Assembly: GCA_002316345.1 (NCBI GenBank)
Contig: DCDI01000124.1
Coordinates: 280-6,719, forward strand
Length of the DNA stretch: 6,440 nucleotides
Source of the DNA: Phyllobacteriaceae bacterium UBA1059
GTDB taxonomy: Bacteria; Pseudomonadota; Alphaproteobacteria; Rhizobiales; Rhizobiaceae
Reading direction: 5' to 3'
The notes beneath the pieces were generated by a model, which was not told the origin of the DNA, ran no database searches, and saw nothing but the letters and a program-made list of their open reading frames with translations. Positions 1-5,092 of the stretch are shown here, in pieces (the first letter of the stretch is position 1; every line of letters begins with the position of its first letter). The position numbers and the translations under genes were made by a program.

Positions 1-135
1 CGCGATCTTGAGTGCTGCCTCGCCGCTGGTGGCTACGTGCACGTCGACCCCGGCCTGTTCCAGCGCATGGGTGATGAAGCCCAGCGCATCGGGAGAATCG
101 TCGACAACCAGAACGATGTCACCTTCAGGTTGCAA
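1..135 (-). CDS. Response regulator, N-terminal part of receiver domain (3' end outside window)
   Basis: The first 45 codons are present, read right to left, and run off the left window edge. They encode the beginning of a CheY-like receiver: a hydrophobic beta strand (IVLVV) followed by the acidic pair D12-D13, which would coordinate Mg2+, then helix 1 (PDALGFITHALEQAG), strand 2 (VDVHVA) and the TSGEAAL start of helix 2. The phosphoryl-acceptor aspartate and any output domain lie outside the window, so the output type (for example a LuxR/NarL helix-turn-helix) cannot be seen. The start is taken as TTG at 135. It is the only usual start codon between the in-frame TGA upstream and the receiver core, and it has a good Shine-Dalgarno. 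The gene overlaps the last 11 bases of the upstream hybrid kinase gene, so the two are almost surely co-transcribed and translationally coupled. It is the likely phosphotransfer partner of that kinase. The receiver assignment is firm; partner and target are inferred. Confidence 0.85.
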   Translation of the reverse strand, partial: MQPEGDIVLVVDDSPDALGFITHALEQAGVDVHVATSGEAALKIA

Positions 136-3100
136 CGCCGACCTCTTCCTTCATGCTTTCGAGCAGCTTCAAATAACCTGCAAAGTCATAGACTTCGACA
201 TGCGCCCGCAACTTCTCGATAAGAGGTCGATAGCCTGGGGTGACACTTAGATCGGCAAGTTTGCGATCGATGCCGCGCATGAAGCCAATTCGTCCCAGCC
301 GCAGCAATTCCTCGATCTCGTCGGCATTGGGCATGGCTAACAGGGTTCCGAGTTCCAGGTTAGGCTGAGGTTTCACGCCTTCGTCGGCCTTCTTGATCCA
401 GTCGAGACCAAGCTGGAGACCGATCCTGTCGAGCAACTGCGTGAGGCTGAACGGCTTGGCGAGTGCATCGTCATGGCCGGAATGCTCGCCACTGCGCGCA
501 ACGCCATCGCCGATATTGGCCGAAAGCATGATCACAGGCGCGCCGATGCCGCGTGCACGCAGGCGCTCGACCAACTCCCATCCCGTCATGTCCGGCATCA
601 GGATATCGACAAGGAAGAGGTCGGGGACCAAGCCTTCGAGCAGCGTCAGACAGTCCGGACCATCGGTTGCAGTCAGAATTGTGAAGCCCAGCGGCACCAG
701 CATCTGCCGGACCATGTCGCGGTGATCGGCATTGTCGTCGACCACCATGATCGTGCGTCGGGCGCCTGCATAGCCGGTGATCGTCGCATCCTGCACGGCA
801 AGGCTGGCAGGGCGGTTGACTCGCGCCAGCAACAAGCGCGCCTGGAAAGTCGATCCTTCGCCGAGTCTGCTTCGGACAGTGATCTCGCCCCCGAGCGTCT
901 CGGTCAAAAGCTTGGTGATCGTCAGGCCGAGGCCCAGACCGGGCGAAAGCCTATCGCGTTCGGCGCGACCGCGCGTAAAGGGCTCGAAGATGCGCTGGAG
1001 ATCATCGGGATCGATGCCCGGCCCGCTATCGCTGACCTGGAAGCTCGCGACTTCCGAGCGATAGGTGATCGCAAGCTCCACATGTCCGCTGCGCGTGAAC
1101 TTGATGGCATTGGACAGAAGATTGACCAGGATCTGCCGCAGCCGCTTTTCATCGGTGCGAACATAAAGCGGCAAGGCGGAATCACGCTTTTCGTGGAAGG
1201 TGAGGCCCTTTGCTTCCGCCTGCATGCGGAACATACCGACGATCTGGTCGAGAAACTCGGAGAGGTTGATCTCGTTGGAATAGACCTGCAGCCGACCCGC
1301 CTCGATCTTGGAAATGTCCAGCAAACCGTCGATGAGGCCGGACAGATGCTCCGCCGAGCGGCGGATCACCTTGACCCCTGACTGCCAGGCCGGTGGCGCT
1401 TCGCTTTCGCGTTCAAGGATCTGCGCATAGCCCATCACGGCGTTGAGCGGCGTGCGCAACTCATGGCTGAGGCCCACGACATAGCGGCTCTTGGCGCGGT
1501 TAGCGGCTTCGGCTTTTTCCTTGGCGTCCTGAAGGGCCGCATCCGTCTTCCGATGCGCGGCGATCTCGCGCAGAAACAGCGTGTTCTGCCGCGCGCTTTC
1601 TTCTTCCGCGACCTTGCGGGTGTCATGGGCGAGCACGAGGAACCAGGACACGACGCCGGCCACCACCGACAGGATGAAGAACACCACGACAATGGTTGCG
1701 CCCACCACCTCCGCCGTGTCCGGTGCTGCGCGTGTTGCGAAGGCATAGACCATGCCGAGGATCGCCGCGAGCATGCCGAGCGACAGAGCCATCGCGATGC
1801 CGAAGCGGCCGAGCCGGGTTTGCAGGCTTTCCACCGCCCAGGATGGGAGCGTCGCATCCGCCACCACCTGTGCCTGCGCGCGCAGATGGGCCTTTGGCTT
1901 GCACAGATCGTGGCAGCGTGCATCGAGCGAGCAGCAAAGCGAACAGATCGGCGCGGCATAGGCTGGACACCAAGCCATGTCCTCGGGCTCGAACGGATGC
2001 TCGCAGATCGAGCAGTTGATTTCGCTTCGGCTCGCCCAGCTACGGCGTGGCCGCCGCGCGAGATAATAGCGACCGCCCGTTGCCCAGGCGATCGCCGGTG
2101 CGGCCACAAAGGCGACAACCAGCGCGATGTAAGGCGCCAGCGCTGCGGCCATGGCGCCGAACGCACCGAAATGCGCCGCCAGCGCTGTGCCGCCCGACAG
2201 GATCATGGCCCCGACGCCAACCGGATTGACGTCGTAGAGATGCGCGCGCTTGAACTCGATGCCATCGGGCGCAAGACCAAGCGGCTTGTTGACGAACAGA
2301 TCGGCCGAAACGGTGCTGAGCCAGGCCATCGCCACGAGGGAAAAGACCGTCAGCGTTTGTTCCAGCAGGCGGTAGATGCCAAGCTGCATCAAAAGCAGCG
2401 CGATCGCTACGTTGAACACCAGCCACACCACGCGGCCGGGATGGCTGTGCGTCAGGCGGGCAAAGAAGTTCGACCACGCCAGCGACCCCGCATAAGCGTT
2501 CATGACGTTGATCTTGAGCTGGGAAACAACGACGAACGCCACCATCAGCATGAGTGCCGCAGTCTCGTTCGGCATCATGTAGCCAAAGGCCGCCGCATAC
2601 ATCTGCGCGGGTTCAGCGGCGTGCTCGGCCGGTACGCCCATCGAGAGCGCCAGCACCGCCAGAAACGAGCCCGCAATCAGCTTCGGCGCGCCGAGCACGA
2701 CCCATCCCGGTCCCGCCAGAAAGACGCTCAGCCGGTAGCGGCGGCTCGTCGTGTCATGCGCCGGCACGAAGCGCAGGAAGTCTACCTGTTCGCCGATCTG
2801 GGTCATGAGGGCGAGAATGACGGCGGAAGCCGCACCGAACTTGGCGACATCGAGCAATGCAACGCCGTTTACTGGCTCATGCGCGCCGGGAAAGCTCCAC
2901 CACAGCGCCAGCTTGTCCCAATCCAGCAGGAAGATGAACAGAAAGGGCAGGATGTTCAGCACGATCCAGACCGGCTGCGTCAGGATCTGAAACCGACTGA
3001 TCAACCGCACGCCATGCGTCACCAGCGGGATCACCGCCACTGCGCTGACGATATAGCCCAGCCACAGCGGTACGCCGAGCGCCAGTTCCAGTGCGCTCGA

Positions 3101-3508
3101 CATGATCGAGGCTTCGATCGCGAACAGGATGAACGTAAAGCTGGCATAGATAAGCGACGTCACTGTCGAACCGACATAGCCGAAGCCCGCGCCGCGCGTC
3201 AGCAGGTCGATGTCGAGCCCGTGACGCATCGCATAACGCGCGATCGGGATGCCTACGGCCAGGATGCAGAGGCTGGCGATGAGAATGGCCGCAACCGCGT
3301 TGACCGAGCCATAGGAGAGCGTGATCGCGCCTTCGATCGCTTCCAGCGCCAGAAAGGAGATCGCACCGATCGCCGTCTGCGAAATCCGTCGGCTTGAAAA
3401 CCGACGCGCGCTCTTGGCGGTGAAGCGAAGCGCGTAATCCTCCAGTGTTTCGTCGGCCACCCAGCGGTTGTACTCGCGCCGAACTGGCAAGATCCGCTGC
3501 CGCGCCAT
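125..3508 (-). CDS. NCS1-transporter-fused hybrid sensor histidine kinase
   Basis: An intact protein of about 1127 residues (numbered from the ATG at 3508). Residues 40-485 form a complete NCS1-type permease (nucleobase/hydantoin:cation symporter-1, LeuT fold) with 12 predicted membrane helices, including an NCS1-like segment KINVMNAYAGSLAWSNFF (332-349). Next comes a cytosolic-looking cysteine cluster (C499, C502, C514, C522, C525, C526, C532, C536), then two more membrane helices (about 569-590 and 601-627) and a charged coiled coil (630-675). The kinase core has the H-box SHELRTPLN with phospho-acceptor H682, N-box N796-N800, G1 DSGPGI (827-832), FEPF (841-844) and GLGLGL (857-862). A receiver follows, with D924/D925, phospho-acceptor D968, S996 and K1018. 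The last 90 residues are helical and unassigned. All catalytic residues expected of an active hybrid kinase are present. The design parallels CbrA/CrbS kinases, which carry an SLC5 transporter instead. An in-frame ATG at 3523 adds 5 residues, but it has no Shine-Dalgarno and sits inside an inverted repeat; the ATG at 3508 has GGGA 5 bases upstream. The gene overlaps a response regulator downstream and is divergent from urtAB, so sensing of urea or a related nitrogen compound is inferred. Ligand and transport activity are unknown. Confidence 0.9.
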   Translation of the reverse strand: MARQRILPVRREYNRWVADETLEDYALRFTAKSARRFSSRRISQTAIGAISFLALEAIEGAITLSYGSVNAVAAILIASLCILAVGIPIARYAMRHGLDIDLLTRGAGFGYVGSTVTSLIYASFTFILFAIEASIMSSALELALGVPLWLGYIVSAVAVIPLVTHGVRLISRFQILTQPVWIVLNILPFLFIFLLDWDKLALWWSFPGAHEPVNGVALLDVAKFGAASAVILALMTQIGEQVDFLRFVPAHDTTSRRYRLSVFLAGPGWVVLGAPKLIAGSFLAVLALSMGVPAEHAAEPAQMYAAAFGYMMPNETAALMLMVAFVVVSQLKINVMNAYAGSLAWSNFFARLTHSHPGRVVWLVFNVAIALLLMQLGIYRLLEQTLTVFSLVAMAWLSTVSADLFVNKPLGLAPDGIEFKRAHLYDVNPVGVGAMILSGGTALAAHFGAFGAMAAALAPYIALVVAFVAAPAIAWATGGRYYLARRPRRSWASRSEINCSICEHPFEPEDMAWCPAYAAPICSLCCSLDARCHDLCKPKAHLRAQAQVVADATLPSWAVESLQTRLGRFGIAMALSLGMLAAILGMVYAFATRAAPDTAEVVGATIVVVFFILSVVAGVVSWFLVLAHDTRKVAEEESARQNTLFLREIAAHRKTDAALQDAKEKAEAANRAKSRYVVGLSHELRTPLNAVMGYAQILERESEAPPAWQSGVKVIRRSAEHLSGLIDGLLDISKIEAGRLQVYSNEINLSEFLDQIVGMFRMQAEAKGLTFHEKRDSALPLYVRTDEKRLRQILVNLLSNAIKFTRSGHVELAITYRSEVASFQVSDSGPGIDPDDLQRIFEPFTRGRAERDRLSPGLGLGLTITKLLTETLGGEITVRSRLGEGSTFQARLLLARVNRPASLAVQDATITGYAGARRTIMVVDDNADHRDMVRQMLVPLGFTILTATDGPDCLTLLEGLVPDLFLVDILMPDMTGWELVERLRARGIGAPVIMLSANIGDGVARSGEHSGHDDALAKPFSLTQLLDRIGLQLGLDWIKKADEGVKPQPNLELGTLLAMPNADEIEELLRLGRIGFMRGIDRKLADLSVTPGYRPLIEKLRAHVEVYDFAGYLKLLESMKEEVGVAT
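142..150 (-). promoter_or_regulatory. Ribosome binding site of the response regulator gene
   Basis: On the minus strand the purine-rich run AGGAAGAGG ends 6 bases before the TTG at 135. It lies inside the last codons of the kinase gene (the KEE of MKEEVGVAT). It decides the choice of TTG as start, because no ATG or GTG occurs in this frame between the preceding stop and the receiver core. Confidence 0.65.
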
Positions 3509-3517
3509 CGATATCCC

Positions 3518-3555
3518 AGTCATCCGCGCGTGAAGCGCTTCGCGCGCAGATGACT
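3518..3555. repeat. 38-bp near-perfect inverted repeat at the 5' end of the kinase gene
   Basis: The two 19-base halves pair at 17 of 19 positions around a centre between 3536 and 3537. Outer arms are AGTCATC (3518-3524) and GATGACT (3549-3555), middle arms GCGCG (3526-3530) and CGCGC (3543-3547), and the core is the perfect palindrome GAAGCGCTTC (3532-3541). The mismatches are 3525/3548 and 3531/3542. The upstream candidate start codon of the kinase (3523-3521) lies within the left arm. It could be an operator for autoregulation, or a hairpin in the kinase leader RNA that would bury that ATG. It is not a typical intrinsic terminator on either strand, as no T-run follows. Confidence 0.8.
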
Positions 3556-3584
3556 ACAATCAAGCCATTTCTGCAATATGCCAA
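3556..3584 (-). promoter_or_regulatory. Candidate sigma-70-type promoter of the kinase gene
   Basis: On the minus strand TTGGCA (3584-3579; five of six matches to TTGACA) is followed after 17 bases by GATTGT (3561-3556; three of six to TATAAT). A start about 7 bases downstream would fall near 3549, at the outer edge of the 38-bp inverted repeat, which would put that repeat in the usual place for a repressing operator. The -10 match is weak, so this is a guess from spacing and position. Confidence 0.3.
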
Positions 3585-3599
3585 AAGTTTAGGCTGTTG

Positions 3600-3611
3600 G
3601 TAGCTTGCTAC
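3600..3611. repeat. Short inverted repeat GTAGC-TT-GCTAC in the divergent control region
   Basis: Perfect 5-bp arms around TT. The right arm runs into CTACGTC (3608-3614), a 7-mer repeated in the same orientation at 3625-3631, 17 bases further on. A candidate protein binding site; the binding factor is unknown. Confidence 0.4.
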
Positions 3612-3625
3612 GTCCCTGAAGCCAC

Positions 3626-3641
3626 TACGTCAATCGACGTA
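3626..3641. repeat. Inverted repeat TACGTC-AATC-GACGTA, candidate operator upstream of urtA
   Basis: Perfect 6-bp arms separated by 4 bases. The left arm, with the preceding C, is the second copy of the CTACGTC 7-mer, so the region carries three TACGTC-type half-sites (3609-3614, 3626-3631 and, inverted, 3636-3641). It is centred about 86 bases before the urtA start. A dimeric activator such as the adjacent response regulator is a reasonable candidate ligand, but this is inference. Confidence 0.4.
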
Positions 3642-3650
3642 TGTGCACTG

Positions 3651-3704
3651 CGAAAAGATGCGGGCAGTCTGCTGGTGGGGCCACGGATGCGGCCGCATCT
3701 TTCG
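3651..3704 (+). promoter_or_regulatory. Potential structured leader of urtA with two competing hairpins
   Basis: In a plus-strand transcript, 3654-3663 (AAAGATGCGG) can pair perfectly over 10 bases with 3693-3702 (CCGCATCTTT). Two further pairs beyond a bulged A extend it to 3651/3704. The closed stem ends immediately before the Shine-Dalgarno at 3705. The 3' arm is also part of the perfect palindrome GATGCGGCCGCATC (3686-3699), which can fold alone as a 5-bp stem with a GGCC loop. The two folds exclude each other because both use 3693-3699. I do not recognise any known riboswitch class. The transcription start is unknown, so it is not certain that the segment is transcribed. Confidence 0.35.
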
Positions 3705-3711
3705 AAGGGGA
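3705..3711 (+). promoter_or_regulatory. Ribosome binding site of urtA
   Basis: AAGGGGA stands 8 bases before the ATG at 3720. It fixes that start over the longer in-frame opening from TTG at 3597, whose extra 41 residues do not look like coding sequence and would precede the signal peptide. Confidence 0.8.
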
Positions 3712-3719
3712 ACATAAAA

Positions 3720-5021
3720 ATGAACCTGAAACTTACGCGTCGCGCGGTGCTGGCCGCAGCGCTGGCTGGCTCGATCAGCTTCACTGCCGGCGCTTCTTTT
3801 GCGCAGGAAGAAACCACAAAGGTCGGCGTTCTTCATTCGCTGTCGGGCACGATGGCGATCTCGGAGACCACGCTCAAGGACACGATGCTGTTCCTGATCG
3901 ACGAGCAGAACAAGAAGGGCGGCGTGCTCGGCAAGAAGCTCGAAGCCGTGGTGGTCGATCCCGCGTCCGACTGGCCGCTTTTCGCTGAAAAGGCCCGCGA
4001 GCTGATATCGGCCAACAAGGTCGCCGCCGTGTTCGGCTGCTGGACCTCGGTATCGCGCAAATCGGTGCTGCCGGTGTTTGAGGAGTTGAACAACATCCTG
4101 TTCTACCCCGTGCAGTATGAGGGCGAGGAATCGCAGCGCAACGTCTTCTACACGGGTGCTGCACCGAACCAGCAGGCAATCCCGGCTGTCGACTACCTGA
4201 TGAACGACGAAGGCGTCGAGCGCTGGGTTCTGGCCGGCACCGACTATGTTTATCCGCAGACCACGAACAAGATCCTGGTCGCCTATCTGGAAGCCAAGGG
4301 CGTGGCCAAGGAAGACATTATGGTCAACTACACGCCGTTCGGTCACTCCGACTGGCAGACGATCGTGACCGACATCAAGAACTTCGGCTCGACCGGCAAG
4401 AAGACCGCCGTGGTTTCCACCATCAACGGCGACGCCAACGTGCCCTTCTACAAGGAACTCGCCAATCAGGGCATCAAGGCCGAAGACATCCCGGTTGTCG
4501 CGTTCTCGGTGGGTGAAGAAGAACTCGCTGGTCTCGACACCGCACCGCTGGTCGGTCACCTGACGGCCTGGAACTACTTCCAGTCGGTCGATACGCCTGA
4601 GAATGCCGACTTCATCGCCAAGTGGAAGGCCTATATCAAGAACGACAAGCGCGTCACCAACGACCCTATGGAAGCCCACTACATCGGCTTCAACATGTGG
4701 GTGAAGGCTGTCGAGAAGGCCGGCACCACCGATCCGGACGCTGTGATCGACGCACTGGTCGGGGTATCCGTGCCGAACCTGTCGGGCGGTTATTCCACTA
4801 TGATGCCGAACCACCACATCACCAAGCCCGTGCTGATCGGCGAGATCCAGGCCGATGGCCAGATGGAAACGGTTTGGGAAACGCCGGGCCTCGTGGTGGG
4901 TGACGAATGGTCTGACTACCTGGCCGACTCCAAGGACCTGATCGCCGATTGGCGCGCCCCGATGAATTGCGGCAACTTTAACACCGCTTCCGGCAAGTGC
5001 GGCGGCAAGGCCACCAACTAA
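3720..5021 (+). CDS. urtA: Urea ABC transporter, periplasmic urea-binding protein UrtA
   Basis: This 433-residue protein captures urea in the periplasm and hands it to the UrtBC permease, with UrtDE as ATPases. A signal peptide is clear: positive start (NLKLTRR), hydrophobic core, and an SFA|QEE cleavage site after A28. The R7-R8 pair in TRRAVL is twin-arginine-like, but ordinary Sec export is equally possible. There is no lipobox cysteine. The mature part begins KVGVLHSLSGTMAISE (34-49), as expected of the Leu/Ile/Val-type periplasmic binding fold (Peripla_BP_5), and contains the FGCWTSVSRKSVLPVFEE segment (105-122) and FYPVQYEGEESQRN typical of UrtA. The length fits the family. Two cysteines near the C-terminus (C417, C427) could form a disulfide. 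The gene is first in the operon, 71 bases before urtB, with G+C-rich hairpins between that may support higher UrtA levels. The related amide-binding protein FmdD is the main alternative. The following urtB-type gene and the sequence favour urea. Confidence 0.93.
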   Translation: MNLKLTRRAVLAAALAGSISFTAGASFAQEETTKVGVLHSLSGTMAISETTLKDTMLFLIDEQNKKGGVLGKKLEAVVVDPASDWPLFAEKARELISANKVAAVFGCWTSVSRKSVLPVFEELNNILFYPVQYEGEESQRNVFYTGAAPNQQAIPAVDYLMNDEGVERWVLAGTDYVYPQTTNKILVAYLEAKGVAKEDIMVNYTPFGHSDWQTIVTDIKNFGSTGKKTAVVSTINGDANVPFYKELANQGIKAEDIPVVAFSVGEEELAGLDTAPLVGHLTAWNYFQSVDTPENADFIAKWKAYIKNDKRVTNDPMEAHYIGFNMWVKAVEKAGTTDPDAVIDALVGVSVPNLSGGYSTMMPNHHITKPVLIGEIQADGQMETVWETPGLVVGDEWSDYLADSKDLIADWRAPMNCGNFNTASGKCGGKATN

Positions 5022-5036
5022 AAACCAGCTGACGAC

Positions 5037-5079
5037 CCGGGCGGCGGTTTCCGCCGTCCGGACTTACTGCCGCCCGGAC
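5037..5079 (+). promoter_or_regulatory. G+C-rich alternative hairpins between urtA and urtB
   Basis: CCGGGCGGCGG (5037-5047) pairs over 11 bases, with one G-U, with CCGCCGTCCGG (5051-5061) around a TTT loop. The same left arm (5037-5045) also pairs perfectly over 9 bases with GCCGCCCGG (5069-5077). A third stem, GTCCGG (5056-5061) with CCGGAC (5074-5079), is possible. No T-run follows, so full intrinsic termination is unlikely. A likely role is protecting the 3' end of the urtA message or lowering expression of urtB relative to urtA, as seen in many binding-protein operons. The structure lies 13 bases before the urtB start. Confidence 0.55.
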
Positions 5080-5081
5080 CT

Positions 5082-5086
5082 GGAAG
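5082..5086 (+). promoter_or_regulatory. Ribosome binding site of urtB
   Basis: GGAAG stands 6 bases before the TTG at 5093. It supports a TTG start, since no ATG or GTG occurs in this frame between the TGA at 5030-5032 and the hydrophobic core of the signal peptide. Confidence 0.5.
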
Positions 5087-5092
5087 CTGACC

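Noticed and set aside
473..1381. Open frame of 302 codons on the plus strand, antisense to the kinase catalytic and receiver domains
   Set aside because: Shadow frame: the kinase motifs lie on the opposite strand, and this translation resembles no protein family I know.
1463..3397. Open frame of 644 codons on the plus strand, antisense to the kinase
   Set aside because: The translation is rich in Arg, His, Gln and Asp with low complexity and no hydrophobic core or known motif, the usual product of reading a high-G+C membrane-protein gene backwards. The minus strand codes for an intact, recognisable protein throughout.
3518..3555. Bidirectional intrinsic terminator at the 38-bp inverted repeat
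   Set aside because: No T-run follows on either strand and the genes are divergent, so a terminator here would make no sense.
3676..3691. Possible sigma-54 (-24/-12) promoter before urtA, GG at 3677-3678 and GC at 3689-3690
   Set aside because: The 10-base spacing between GG and GC is right, but only about 7 of 12 conserved positions match, and the site sits inside the leader palindrome close to the ribosome binding site. Too weak to annotate, though nitrogen control would make it plausible.
3597..3719. Possible upstream extension of urtA from TTG at 3597
   Set aside because: The 41 extra residues would precede a proper signal peptide and cross the repeats of the control region; the ATG at 3720 has a strong Shine-Dalgarno.
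3600..3719. Guanidine riboswitch (ykkC or mini-ykkC class) in the urtA leader
   Set aside because: Considered because such riboswitches are found near genes once annotated for urea use. I see no paired hairpins with ACGR loops and no recognisable conserved core.
3630..4817. Open frame of 395 codons on the minus strand, antisense to urtA
   Set aside because: It covers urtA, its ribosome binding site and the leader, and the translation shows no domain. G+C bias of urtA third positions explains the lack of stops.
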